The position numbers were made by a program, and so were the translations under genes. Positions 27,401 through 34,323 of a stretch of DNA of 50,411 nucleotides are shown in pieces. Position 1 is the first letter of the stretch. The number at the start of each line of letters is the position of its first letter. This DNA is from Acidobacteriota bacterium (lineage in GTDB: Bacteria > Acidobacteriota > UBA6911 > JACQTF01), in the NCBI GenBank assembly GCA_016210925.1, contig JACQTF010000095.1:1-50411 (forward strand), written 5' to 3'. The notes under the pieces were generated by a model, which was not told the origin of the DNA, did no database searches, and was given only the letters and a program-made list of their open reading frames with translations.

Positions 27401-27670
27401 CTCACCGGCGTGGCCATCTCCAACCCGGGAACCAGTGATGCGGAGGTCACGCTGCAGATCTTCAATCGGAGTGGCGCCAAGACCGGGGAGGGGAAATTGA
27501 CGGTGAAGGCTCGGGGCAGGATTTCCAAGTTGCTGGACGAGTTGATTCCGGGATTTCAGCAGATCGGCGGGTATATGAAGTTGGCCTCCACTGCGCCGAT
27601 CACCACCTTCTCATTATTCGGTTCCACGACAGGAACCTTTCTCTCCGCCATCCCCGCCTCTCCTTTCTAA
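24491..27670 (+). CDS. Large secreted protein: nidogen-like domain, metallopeptidase-like region, C-terminal repeats
   Basis: A 1059-residue protein with an N-terminal signal (LLLSWTLVLLGSIPLA). Residues about 145-290 form a NIDO-like domain (FPGFSFPFYGQAYTHYYLND, RIAPFFRDLD, VQVTWKSIPDF, FQVQLFRDGRIRFGF, AIVGISPGG). Residues 300-605 resemble a secreted metallopeptidase: LDILAQESGHRWLAFLRF, GRDEAHWNFFHDTDASELEGN and YSPLDLYAMGLIGPEEVPGFF. The zinc motif reads QESGH (Q410) where HExxH is expected, so activity is doubtful. Four diverged beta-sandwich repeats of about 110 residues fill 618-1059, each with 'F.....vvNPg....v.f.l...dG' and 'G.v.v....'. Probably extracellular or cell-surface, for adhesion or processing. 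The catalytic reading is inference. Confidence 0.75.
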   Translation: MSTKGLLLSWTLVLLGSIPLAREPRDDPWHPAPWCGTHPGILEEQWAFHQYHRQVVERQRRLALVQHPAQEATVTPEPVRAPLNADVGDIALVENDGTLVAERNPFDLKIGIDFVRNQDGSYSVRVADQAFDSDLGNRVTPIADDDSLGRTFPGFSFPFYGQAYTHYYLNDDGNISFVQDTPPGVHASRSLRRFVNTLPRIAPFFRDLDSGSVLVPADGGVFVRETSDMVQVTWKSIPDFDGPRLHTFQVQLFRDGRIRFGFDELGTQDTFLQDAIVGISPGGNTQVAAVDYSTQLPLENIPHAIAEVFSTSERVDDISLVRKFYETHQDGFDLVAFWANFPQNISSFAFEVNVSNNVSGIGLGSFNFAPLLGSAGRLQSYQNMSWLSRYPTSPTQSFLGTNNALDILAQESGHRWLAFLRFKDPGSSCQESDNRGCKDLLGRDEAHWNFFHDTDASELEGNDIQDNGNGSFTTIGATEQYSPLDLYAMGLIGPEEVPGFFYVNNPTVTDPGRCGSNLTRSSAPCRGATFTATRVNLTMQDVINAEGPRTPAVSVSQKSFRHAFLLLVKRGAAPTQAELDQISGFRSAWQEFFSYATTHNGQARGRMDATLAGLSKLTSFRIPFYEGNSSKFTGLAIVNNSSAPAVLQFVNYGEDGKSALNPSALQLGPGQQLARLGSEVFNVDASAAQSGWIEIQSDNPNISSLFLTGNLASTNLDGAPVLKESAPQLVFSRVLEGTHSFGPVTTEFHVVNPGSSTARVTFTLRAPDGSSLNAGPLPIPPRGKLLRTVTELFGSGRLSGHVEVYGDQNLVGFQRIKFDDTLLGLPAQITPTATRLYSAQMASGLISPGNAFFTEVQLVNPTDAAASVTLTLTDQEGRVRGVPVTVPVPAHGSLQRGADELFGLGNPRTAPIVVGSILLETTVTGVLGDVIFGDPFSARFMASLPLQTQLVTGALFNHVAQGRVGDTVSFLTGVAISNPGTSDAEVTLQIFNRSGAKTGEGKLTVKARGRISKLLDELIPGFQQIGGYMKLASTAPITTFSLFGSTTGTFLSAIPASPF

Positions 27671-27698
27671 ATTAGAATTCTGGCCGCCGATGGGTGAT

Positions 27699-27938
27699 TT
27701 ACGTGGCCTTGAGCACGCTAATTGCCTGAATAACTTCCCGATGGCGTTCATCGGCCCGTTGATCCATCCGGTCAAATAGTTCGGTGAAGTGTTTCGTCAT
27801 TCGCTCTTCCATGCTACGGATAAGCTCTCTTGTCGCTTCGCCATTTTTGCGGGCCGCGTAGGTGAGAAACGCACCCAGGATAGATGCAAACAGTCCAGCC
27901 GAACTTAACGCAATCCCCAAGAGTTCCCAGAAGGTCAT
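27699..27938 (-). CDS. Small membrane protein with coiled-coil tail
   Basis: A 79-residue protein: one N-terminal membrane helix (FWELLGIALSSAGLFASILGAFLTYAAR) followed by a charged amphipathic helix (TRELIRSMEERMTKHFTELF, then DERHREVIQAISVLKA) that should form a coiled coil in the cytoplasm. AGGGAG sits 6 nt before the ATG. Similar small 'TM plus long Glu/Arg helix' proteins occur in many thermophiles and are often next to toxin-antitoxin genes, but no partner is visible here. It is convergent with the large secreted protein gene. Confidence 0.65.
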   Translation of the reverse strand: MTFWELLGIALSSAGLFASILGAFLTYAARKNGEATRELIRSMEERMTKHFTELFDRMDQRADERHREVIQAISVLKAT

Positions 27939-27966
27939 CTTATTCTCCCTCTCTCTGACCGGATCC

Positions 27967-27982
27967 TGGTATTACGATACCA
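27967..27982. promoter_or_regulatory. Inverted repeat upstream of the small membrane protein gene
   Basis: TGGTAT and ATACCA are separated by 4 bp (TACG), 29 bp upstream of the 27938 start. It could be an operator or promoter element. The 172-bp gap to mltG holds nothing else recognised. Confidence 0.3.
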
Positions 27983-28110
27983 TAAGCAAGAATGCAGGCA
28001 GACCCCAGCTCTCGGAGCTGGCCTCTCCGTCACGACTTGCTTCCCCCGGACGAGTGAAAACGCAACTGCGAGACCACGCGGGATGGCATTGGAGAGGAGC
28101 TGGTGCGTCC

Positions 28111-29112
28111 TCATCTGACCTTTTGGTATTTCTGCACTGCCCTGCTGTGGCTCCGAAGGTCTGAGCTGAACAGGTGCGTTCCATCTTTTTGGGCCACGAA
28201 GTACAGGTAGTCCACGGGAGCCGGGTAGAGGGCTGCCCGCAGGGACTTTTCGCCCGGGTTGGCGATGGGGCCTGGCGGTAGGCCGGAATGCTTGTAGGTG
28301 TTGTAGGGAGAGTCCAGGTCCAAATCACTCCACCGCAAGTTCCCGTCGTACTTGCCAACGAGCAACGAGGCATAGATGACCGTGGGATCGCACTGGAGCA
28401 AGATGCCTTTGCGCAGACGGTTGTGAAATACGGCAGCCACGAGGGGACGTTCGGCATCCAGGCCGGTTTCTCTTTCCACGAGGGAAGCCAATGTGACGGC
28501 CTGGCGGATCGTCAGGCCCTGTTCTCGGGCGCCGTGAGAGAACTCCGGACCGAAGACCTGACGGAAGCGTTGCACCATGAGGCGGACGATCTCCTCCGGC
28601 GAGATGCGCCTCGGGAGGAGATAAGTGTCGGGAAAGAGGTAGCCCTCCAAGTTCTTGGCCTGGTCATCCAGGTCTGCGATCCACCGGGTGCGATTCGCGG
28701 CGCCCAGAAAGTCCTCCCTCGAGCCCAGACCTTGACGGGCCACCAGCTCCGCCAGTTCGAACAGATTGCGTCCCTCCGGGACAGTCAAGGCGCGGTAATA
28801 GACCTTTCCCTCGGTGATCTTCTCGACCACCTGGATCTGGGTCACAGGACCCTGAAAGAAGTACTCGCCCGCTTTCAACAGCCTCGTCTTTCCCTGAAGC
28901 CACAGGTAGGCCAGAAAGGTCTGCCGGGTCAAGAGCACTCCCCGCTCCTCCAGCACGCGGGCGATGCGAGCAGCCGTCATCCCCGGTTCGATCTGGACAA
29001 AGACTCCTTCGTTCGGCGTGCCCTGGTAAGGGTGGGTGACCAGCAGGTAGGATGCGATCCCCAGGGACAGGAGCACGCAGGCCGGCACCAGCAGGAACAG
29101 CATCCGCTTCAT
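28111..29112 (-). CDS. mltG: Endolytic murein transglycosylase MltG (YceG-like)
   Basis: A 333-residue inner-membrane lytic transglycosylase that cuts nascent peptidoglycan and sets glycan strand length. An N-terminal membrane helix (MLFLLVPACVLLSLGIASYLL) precedes a LysM-like region (VQIEPGMTAARIARVLEERGV) and the YceG domain with EGYLFPDTYLLP, LASLVERET (catalytic Glu), VFHNRLRKGILLQCDPTVIY and SPYNTYKHSGLPPGPIANPG. The ATG at 29112 overlaps the ruvX stop (ATGA). A longer open frame upstream is just ruvX sequence in another phase. The ruvX-mltG pairing is common. Confidence 0.93.
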   Translation of the reverse strand: MKRMLFLLVPACVLLSLGIASYLLVTHPYQGTPNEGVFVQIEPGMTAARIARVLEERGVLLTRQTFLAYLWLQGKTRLLKAGEYFFQGPVTQIQVVEKITEGKVYYRALTVPEGRNLFELAELVARQGLGSREDFLGAANRTRWIADLDDQAKNLEGYLFPDTYLLPRRISPEEIVRLMVQRFRQVFGPEFSHGAREQGLTIRQAVTLASLVERETGLDAERPLVAAVFHNRLRKGILLQCDPTVIYASLLVGKYDGNLRWSDLDLDSPYNTYKHSGLPPGPIANPGEKSLRAALYPAPVDYLYFVAQKDGTHLFSSDLRSHSRAVQKYQKVR

Positions 29113-29546
29113 GGGATGGGCTTTTCGCCGCCCGGTGCTGCTTCCCGATCCAGGTAGCGCTGGAGGATGAAGGCGGCGGCGATGGCATTGAGCCGGGATC
29201 GGCTGGCCACGTTCCCCGGCCTCAGCTCCCGCAGCAGTTGTCGGGCCTCCGCCGTGGAAAGCCGTTCGTCCACCCGGAGCGCGGGCAGGTGAAGGTCTGC
29301 CTCCAGCTTCCGGGCAAAGTTCTCGGCCCGCCGGGCTGCCGGCCCCCAGGAGCCATCCATATTTCTCGGTACGCCGATCACCAACTTGTCGATATGGCGT
29401 TCCAGGATGATCTGCCGAAGGACTGCCAGGTCCCGCTTCCAACCGGAACGGGCCAATGTGCGAAAGGGGCGGGCGGTACAGCCCAACTCGTCGCTCAACG
29501 CCAGGCCAATGTACCGGGTCCCGTAGTCAACGCCTAACAGGCGCAT
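29109..29546 (-). CDS. ruvX: Putative pre-16S rRNA nuclease RuvX/YqgF
   Basis: A 145-residue RNase H-fold protein thought to mature the 5' end of 16S rRNA. It shows GVDYGTRYIGLALSD (first catalytic Asp, D7), KLVIGVPRNMDGS, RVDERLSTAEA (D93/E94) and AIAAAFILQRYL. The residue before that last block is Asn (RSRLNAIAAA, N120), whereas the family usually has Asp there (E. coli KVDSASAV), so one metal ligand appears changed. Length is normal. It heads a two-gene minus-strand unit with mltG, divergent from the S41-like gene. Confidence 0.9.
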   Translation of the reverse strand: MRLLGVDYGTRYIGLALSDELGCTARPFRTLARSGWKRDLAVLRQIILERHIDKLVIGVPRNMDGSWGPAARRAENFARKLEADLHLPALRVDERLSTAEARQLLRELRPGNVASRSRLNAIAAAFILQRYLDREAAPGGEKPIP

Positions 29547-29598
29547 CGAGATTGCATTGTCCCAACGACTGGCCTACGCCCACCGACCCAAGAATTCC

Positions 29599-29628
29599 TT
29601 GTCAACAGGAGCGCCGGTCATTTATAAT
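29599..29628 (+). promoter_or_regulatory. Strong promoter for the S41-like gene
   Basis: TTGTCA (29599-29604), an 18-bp spacer and a perfect TATAAT (29623-29628). Transcription would start near 29635, which excludes the upstream in-frame ATG at 29557 as the start of the S41-like protein. Confidence 0.75.
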
Positions 29629-29652
29629 TCTTCCAAGATAGTGAAATCAACG

Positions 29653-30921
29653 ATGATTTCCATGTTTCAGAAAGGAAGGCTTGCAGTCACTGTCCTCTCG
29701 GCGTTCATCGCATTTTATGCGGTGGTGGGCGGGCTGCTCGGACGGGTGGCCGCCGAGGACAGCACGTACAGGAACCTCTCTCTGTTTACGGACGTGTTGA
29801 ACAGAGTGACCCAGGACTATGTGGAACCGCCGGTCCTGGACAAAGTCATGCTGGGAGCACTGCGTGGCTTGCTGGAGGCACTGGATCCCTACAGCGGATA
29901 CCTGACCCGCGCCCAGCTGGAATCCATCGAAAAGAAGAAGCAGTCCGCCAAGGCGGACGCGGGGGCCGTGTTGAGCAAGCGGCTGCATTACGCTTACGTC
30001 GTCGCGCCGGTGCGGGGCGGGCCTGCCGAGGAAGCCGGCCTCCGGCCGGGCGACTACGTGGAATCCATCGACGGACAGTCCACTTATGAGCTGAACATTT
30101 TGGAAATCCAGAGCCTGCTCAAAGGCGCGCCCGGCAGCAGCGTGGAGCTCTCCCTGCTGCGGGGTCAACGGTCGGAGCCGTTCACCGTGTCCGTCAAGCG
30201 CCAGATTCCCCGCTTGCCGGAGCCCCAGGGCATGATTCTGGATCCCAGGATCGGCTATCTGAAAGTCCCCTTCCTGGCGGAGGGATCGGCGGAGCAAGTC
30301 AGGACCCGCCTGAAAATGCTCATGTCGGGCAGCGCCGAAAAGATCTTGCTGGATCTGAGAAACTCGGCTGGCGGAGAGTTATCTGAAGCATTAAAGGTGG
30401 CCAACCTCTTTCTGTCAGAGGGGACGCTGGTCACCGTGCAGGACCGGGAAGGAAAAAAGACCGCCTTCGAGGCGGACCCGACCCAGGTGGTGTGCCGGAT
30501 GCCCCTGGCGGTCATGGTCAACGAATTCACGGCGGGGCCCAGCGAGATCGTCGCGGCCGCCCTCCGGGACAACGACCGTGCTGAACTGGTCGGGCGCAAG
30601 ACCCTCGGCATGGGTTCCCGTCAGGCCATCCTACCCTTGAAGGACGGGTCGGCCCTGGTGCTGTCAGTGGAAAAGTACCTCTCCCCGTCCGGTAACCCGA
30701 TTCAAAATGAGTCCCCGAAGCTGGCGGGGGTGCAGCCGACCTTGGAGGTCCCCCAGCGGAACGATCGCCTGGAGCTGTTTTTCCAGGCCGCCCAGATGGA
30801 CTCCCGAGAGGATACGGAAGCAGCTTACAAGCGCTTCATCGAGCAGGTGGAGCAGAAACAACTGGAGGCGGCCCTTCGGTTGCTGACGGAAGGTTCCCTG
30901 AAGAGCAGGAAAGCGGCCTAA
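29653..30921 (+). CDS. S41/C-terminal processing peptidase-like protein with PDZ, catalytic residues lost
   Basis: A 422-residue protein with an N-terminal membrane helix or signal (LAVTVLSAFIAFYAVVGGLLG), the CTP cap (YVEPPVLDKVMLGALRGLLEALDPYSGYL), a PDZ domain (VRGGPAEEAGLRPGDYVESI) and the S41 core (LLDLRNSAGGELSEAL, FTAGPSEIVAAALRDN, TLGMGSRQAILPLKDGSALVLS). In active CTPs the segments are SASASEI and GKGSVQ. Here the Ser is Gly (G295) and the Lys is Met (M320), exactly 25 residues apart as in CtpB and D1P. A non-proteolytic, PDZ-mediated scaffold or regulator in the periplasm is likely. The start follows the strong promoter; ATG 29662 is an alternative. Confidence 0.85.
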   Translation: MISMFQKGRLAVTVLSAFIAFYAVVGGLLGRVAAEDSTYRNLSLFTDVLNRVTQDYVEPPVLDKVMLGALRGLLEALDPYSGYLTRAQLESIEKKKQSAKADAGAVLSKRLHYAYVVAPVRGGPAEEAGLRPGDYVESIDGQSTYELNILEIQSLLKGAPGSSVELSLLRGQRSEPFTVSVKRQIPRLPEPQGMILDPRIGYLKVPFLAEGSAEQVRTRLKMLMSGSAEKILLDLRNSAGGELSEALKVANLFLSEGTLVTVQDREGKKTAFEADPTQVVCRMPLAVMVNEFTAGPSEIVAAALRDNDRAELVGRKTLGMGSRQAILPLKDGSALVLSVEKYLSPSGNPIQNESPKLAGVQPTLEVPQRNDRLELFFQAAQMDSREDTEAAYKRFIEQVEQKQLEAALRLLTEGSLKSRKAA

Positions 30922-30925
30922 TCTT

Positions 30926-30987
30926 TGATCAATCGTCATTGGTCAATGGGAAGGCGATTGACGCTTGACCATTGACGATGGACCGGC
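30926..30987. repeat. Opposed heptamer repeat tracts forming an inverted repeat
   Basis: On the minus strand 30946-30926 reads TGACCAA, TGACGAT, TGATCAA. On the plus strand 30960-30987 reads TGACGCT, TGACCAT, TGACGAT, GGACCGG. The two tracts face each other, so 30933-30947 and 30966-30980 form 15-nt arms with one mismatch around an 18-nt loop. It sits 5 bp after the S41-like stop and could fold as a transcript end, though there is no T-run. Confidence 0.65.
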
Positions 30988-31082
30988 TCAGAGTTGAAAC
31001 GAAGCTAACTCCCCCGCAAAAGTCCAAGGTGGTTTTTCTTCTCTTGGGGAAGCCTTGTCTCCATTGAGCGAAGGGAGAAGCG

Positions 31083-31355
31083 GTGAACAAGAGCGAGTTG
31101 GTGGCGAAAATCTCAAACGATACCCGCCTGAACAAACGCCAGGCGAGTGCGGCGGTGGGCGCAACGCTGAAAAATATTACCCGAGCGCTCCAGAAGGGCC
31201 AACGTGTGACCCTGGTGGGGTTCGGGACGTTCTATGTGAACAGGCGTAAGGCGCGGACGGGGCGCAACCCGCAAACGGGGGAACCCATAAAGATTCCGGC
31301 CCGGCGGGTCCCGCGGTTCACGGCCGGCACCTCCTTGAGATCCTTCGTGCGTTAA
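31083..31355 (+). CDS. hup: HU-family DNA-binding protein
   Basis: A 90-residue nucleoid protein that bends DNA as a dimer. It has the full HU pattern: NKSELVAKISNDTRLNKRQA helix pair, VTLVGFGTFYVNRRKARTGRNPQTGEPIKI, where the beta-arm carries the intercalating Pro in RNPQTG, and the closing VPRFTAGTSLRSFV. The start is GTG at 31083 with AGGGAG 5 nt upstream. It stands alone between the repeat at 30926-30987 and the tRNA-Val gene. Confidence 0.95.
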   Translation: MNKSELVAKISNDTRLNKRQASAAVGATLKNITRALQKGQRVTLVGFGTFYVNRRKARTGRNPQTGEPIKIPARRVPRFTAGTSLRSFVR

Positions 31356-31422
31356 CGGGGAGGCACCTGGCAGTGTGGTGGCGAATGCCTGTAACGTCGC
31401 GTGGATCGCCGGCGAGGGCCGT

Positions 31423-31449
31423 TTGACTGTCTTGGGTATTTCATATAGA
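31423..31449 (+). promoter_or_regulatory. Likely tRNA-Val promoter
   Basis: TTGACT (31423-31428) is followed after 15 bp by TATAGA (31444-31449), within a locally AT-rich stretch (31436-31475) about 60-85 bp before the tRNA. Another pairing, TTGGGT with TATTTT at 17 bp, is possible. Confidence 0.4.
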
Positions 31450-31509
31450 GTGTTTATTTTTTGTTATGTTTGTGGGGGTTAACAAGGAATCATCCATGAA
31501 ATTTTTGGA

Positions 31510-31584
31510 AGGCGCGTAGCTCAGGGGGAGAGCACTTCCTTGACGCGGAAGGGGTCAGCGGTTCAAATCCGCTCGCGCCTACCA
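31510..31584 (+). tRNA. tRNA-Val (anticodon GAC)
   Basis: A full cloverleaf folds: acceptor AGGCGCG with CGCGCCT (7 bp), D arm GCTC/GAGC, anticodon stem CTTCC/GGAAG with loop TTGACGC (anticodon GAC, Val), T arm AGCGG/CCGCT with loop TTCAAAT, discriminator A and an encoded CCA. Length is 75 nt. It ends 51 bp before the thrS start chosen here. Confidence 0.95.
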
Positions 31585-31635
31585 TCACCGCTCATGCATG
31601 CCGTAACAGGCGGATGGACAGTGCAGGGTTCTGGC

Positions 31636-33420
31636 ATGATCGTTCGGTATCCGGATGGGTCGGAACAGGAAATCGCAGCCAAGGAGGAGGCGGTGGAGGT
31701 GTACCGCCACAGCACTGCCCACCTGATGGCGCTGGCCGTCAGCGAACTCTACCCGGAAGCGCATCTGGGCATTGGGCCGGCCACCAGCGATGGGTTTTAC
31801 TACGATTTCCAGCGCCCCAGCCCCTTCACGGAGGAGGACATCAGAAAGATCGATGAGAAAATGCGGGAGTTGATCCGCGAGGACCTCCCGTATCAACCCA
31901 TGATCTGGGACAAGGAAAAGGCCGTCCGTTTCTTCGCGGAGCGGGGGGAAGAGCTGAAGGTGGAACTGATCAAGGAAAAGGCGGGCGACCGGCTGTCTTG
32001 CTACCGGGTGGGGAACTTGGTGGACTTTTGTCTCGGACCCCACGTTCAGTCCACGGGAAAACTGGGGGCATTCAAGCTCCTGAACGTGGCCGGGGCCTAC
32101 TGGCGTGGCAACGAAAACAACCCCCAGTTGCAGCGTATTTACGGGATCGCCTTCCTGACGGAGGAAGAGGTACAGGCCTATCTGGATCGGCTGGAGGAGG
32201 CCCGGAAGCGGGACCACCGCAAGCTGGGCCGAGATTTGGATCTGTTCAGCGTCCATGAAGAGGCGGGCGCCGGCCTCATCTACTGGCATCCCAAGGGGGC
32301 CCTGCTCCGGTACGAGATGGAGCAGTTTCTTCGGTCGGAACAGGTGGAGCGGGGCTACCAGTTCGTGGAGATTCCCCACATCGCCAAGAGCGACCTGTGG
32401 CGGAGGTCGGGGCACTACGATTTCTTCCGCCAAAACATGTACGTGTTCGAGATCGAGGAGGACGACTACGGCATCAAGCCCATGAACTGCCCGGGACATA
32501 TCCTGATCTACCGCACGAAGCTTCACAGCTACCGCGACTTGCCCATCCGCCTGGCGGAGTTTGGCACCGTCTATCGTTATGAGAAATCCGGGGTCCTCCA
32601 CGGGACGCTCCGGGTCCGAGGGTTCACTCAGGACGATGCCCATATTTTCTGCACCCCCGAGCAGGCGTACGATGAGGTGCTGGGGGTCCTGGACCTGGCA
32701 GAGCTGGTGTTGAAGACTTTTGGGTTCGACCGATACGAGGTGGATCTCTCCACCTGGGATCCGGAGCACACGGAAAAGTACGCCGGAGGCGCGGCCGACT
32801 GGGCCCACGCCGAGCAGGCCCTTCAACGCGCCCTGGAGAAAAAAGGGTACGAGTACCGGCGCATGGTGGGGGAGGCAGCCTTCTACGGCCCCAAGATCGA
32901 CGTCAAGCTCATCGATGCGCTGGGTCGTGCCTGGCAGGCCACGACCGTTCAGTTCGACTTTAACCTGCCCCAGCGTCTGGAGGTTCACTACATCGCCCCC
33001 AACTCGAAGCCCCATCCGGTCATCATGATCCACCGGGCCCTGTTCGGATCCCTGGAGCGCTTTATCGCTCTGCTGCTGGAGCACTACGCGGGGGCGTTGC
33101 CTCTCTGGCTTTCGCCGGTGCAGGTGCTGGTGATCCCCATCAGCGAAAGATTTCTTGCGCCTGCCGAAACCGTTGCTCTAGAATTGAAACAAGTGGGCAT
33201 CCGGGCTCGATTGGACGACCGAAATGAGAAGATGGGCTTCAAGATTCGCGAGGCCCAGCTTCAAAAAATTCCCTACATGCTGGTGGTGGGACAGAAAGAG
33301 GTGCAGGAAAAAACCGTCTCCGTCCGGAACCGGTTCGAAGGGGACCTGGGTCCGAGGCCGCTCGCCGCGTTTGTGGAGGAGATTCGAAGGCACATTCAGC
33401 AACGGAGCACCAGGCCGTAA
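31636..33420 (+). CDS. thrS: Threonine--tRNA ligase lacking the TGS domain
   Basis: A 594-residue class II synthetase. The usual N-terminal TGS domain (about 60 residues) is absent: the protein goes from MIVRYPDGSEQEIAAKEEAV straight into the editing domain with HSTAH (H25/H29) and later SCYRVGNLVDFCLGPHV. The catalytic domain has GIKPMNCPGHILIY (zinc Cys), RYEKSGVLHGTLRVRGFTQ, QDDAH (zinc His) and MIHRALFGSLERF (zinc His). A C-terminal anticodon-binding domain follows (VQVLVIPISERF, RARLDDRNEKMGFKIREAQ). The open frame extends upstream through the tRNA gene, but only ATG 31594 or 31636 is plausible; 31636 has AGGG 9 nt away. The longer start still would not supply a TGS domain. Confidence 0.93.
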   Translation: MIVRYPDGSEQEIAAKEEAVEVYRHSTAHLMALAVSELYPEAHLGIGPATSDGFYYDFQRPSPFTEEDIRKIDEKMRELIREDLPYQPMIWDKEKAVRFFAERGEELKVELIKEKAGDRLSCYRVGNLVDFCLGPHVQSTGKLGAFKLLNVAGAYWRGNENNPQLQRIYGIAFLTEEEVQAYLDRLEEARKRDHRKLGRDLDLFSVHEEAGAGLIYWHPKGALLRYEMEQFLRSEQVERGYQFVEIPHIAKSDLWRRSGHYDFFRQNMYVFEIEEDDYGIKPMNCPGHILIYRTKLHSYRDLPIRLAEFGTVYRYEKSGVLHGTLRVRGFTQDDAHIFCTPEQAYDEVLGVLDLAELVLKTFGFDRYEVDLSTWDPEHTEKYAGGAADWAHAEQALQRALEKKGYEYRRMVGEAAFYGPKIDVKLIDALGRAWQATTVQFDFNLPQRLEVHYIAPNSKPHPVIMIHRALFGSLERFIALLLEHYAGALPLWLSPVQVLVIPISERFLAPAETVALELKQVGIRARLDDRNEKMGFKIREAQLQKIPYMLVVGQKEVQEKTVSVRNRFEGDLGPRPLAAFVEEIRRHIQQRSTRP

Positions 33421-33435
33421 CCGTGCGACCCGCTC

Positions 33436-33477
33436 CCCGTTCCCGTCCGGCCTGAAGCCCGGACGGGCGGGAACGGG
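33436..33477 (+). promoter_or_regulatory. Stable RNA hairpin between thrS and infC
   Basis: Arms 33436-33450 and 33459-33477 (CCCGTTCCCGTCCGG with CCGGACGGG...AACGGG) pair over 15 bp with a 4-nt bulge (CGGG) and an 8-nt loop. There is no U-tract, so it is not a simple terminator. It lies 34 nt upstream of the infC start, in place for attenuation or RNA processing. Confidence 0.5.
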
Positions 33478-33510
33478 ACGTCGGACCGCCGAGAAAAGAG
33501 GAGGATACCT

Positions 33511-34089
33511 ATCCGAGGAAGGACACGCGTTAACGAGCAGATCCGTGCCCGAGAGATTCGGGTGATCGACGCAGAGGGAAAGCAGCTCGGGGTCATGCAG
33601 CCCCGGGACGCCATCAAGCTGGCCGAGGAACACAGCCTCGACTTGGTGGAGGTAGCTCCGCAGGCCAACCCTCCCGTTTGCCGCATCATGGACTACGGCA
33701 AATACCAGTACCAGATGAGCAAGCGGGCCCAGGAAGCCAAGAGGCATCAGAAGAACGTCCAGGTCAAAGAAGTCAAGTTCCGCCCCCGGACCGACGAGCA
33801 CGACTACCAGTTCAAGAAAAACAACATCTTGCGCTTCCTCTCCGAGGGCAACAAGGCAAAGGCCACCGTCATGTTCCGCGGACGGGAAATGGCCCACACG
33901 GAGATCGGACGCCGGTTGCTGGAGCGGTTGATCGAAGAGTTGAAGGAGATGGCGGACATCGAAAAGGAACCCAGGCTGGAGGGCTACAACATGTCCTCGG
34001 TCTTCATGCCCAAGAAGGCGAGATCCGCCGTTAAAGGAGAGCGCTCGAGTGAAGCGAAAAACCCACAAGGGAGCCAAGAAACGGTTTAA
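33511..34089 (+). CDS. infC: Translation initiation factor IF-3, AUC start codon
   Basis: A 192-residue factor that binds the 30S subunit and checks the start codon and initiator tRNA. Conserved text begins RVNEQIRAREIRVIDAEGKQLGVM and continues LDLVEVAPQANPPVCRIMDYGKY, EVKFRPRTDEHDYQFK and KAKATVMFRGREMAH. The conserved RVNEQIRAREIR lies upstream of the first GTG (33562), and no ATG, GTG or TTG precedes it in frame. An AGGAGG (33499-33504) lies 6 nt before ATC at 33511. So AUC is the start, matching the IF3 autoregulation known for AUU in E. coli. The last 41 bp overlap rpmI. Confidence 0.92.
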   Translation: MRGRTRVNEQIRAREIRVIDAEGKQLGVMQPRDAIKLAEEHSLDLVEVAPQANPPVCRIMDYGKYQYQMSKRAQEAKRHQKNVQVKEVKFRPRTDEHDYQFKKNNILRFLSEGNKAKATVMFRGREMAHTEIGRRLLERLIEELKEMADIEKEPRLEGYNMSSVFMPKKARSAVKGERSSEAKNPQGSQETV

Positions 34090-34240
34090 GGTGACGGGAA
34101 CGGGGAAATTGATGAGGCACCACAGCAAGATGCGCCACATCCTCACCAAGAAGAGCAGCCGGCTGAAGCGTCACCTTCGGAAAGCCACCACGGTCAGCGC
34201 CAGCGATGCCCGTCGGGTGCGCGCCATGCTGAACCTGTGA
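34049..34240 (+). CDS. rpmI: 50S ribosomal protein L35
   Basis: A 63-residue basic protein: KRKTHKGAKKRFKVTGTGK, then HHSKMRHILTKKSSRLKRHL, the L35 pattern. It begins with GTG at 34049 inside the infC 3' end, with AAAGGAGA 9-10 nt upstream, giving translational coupling to infC. The next gene, rplT, is 83 bp downstream, and a small hairpin (CATTCG gtgtt CGAATG, 34253-34269) lies between them. Confidence 0.95.
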   Translation: MKRKTHKGAKKRFKVTGTGKLMRHHSKMRHILTKKSSRLKRHLRKATTVSASDARRVRAMLNL

Positions 34241-34323
34241 GCGGGGATCCGACATTCGGTGTTCGAATGCGCGAGGGCAGATTCCGGTGAGACGCCCATC
34301 GAACAGCCACGAGGCACAACGAG

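Noticed and set aside
33436-33477. Rho-independent terminator after thrS
   Set aside because: The hairpin is strong but is followed by GACGTCGGACC rather than a T-run, so it is kept as a regulatory hairpin only.
33562-34089. infC beginning at GTG 33562
   Set aside because: This would delete the conserved RVNEQIRAREIR segment and has no Shine-Dalgarno, whereas ATC 33511 has AGGAGG at 6 nt.
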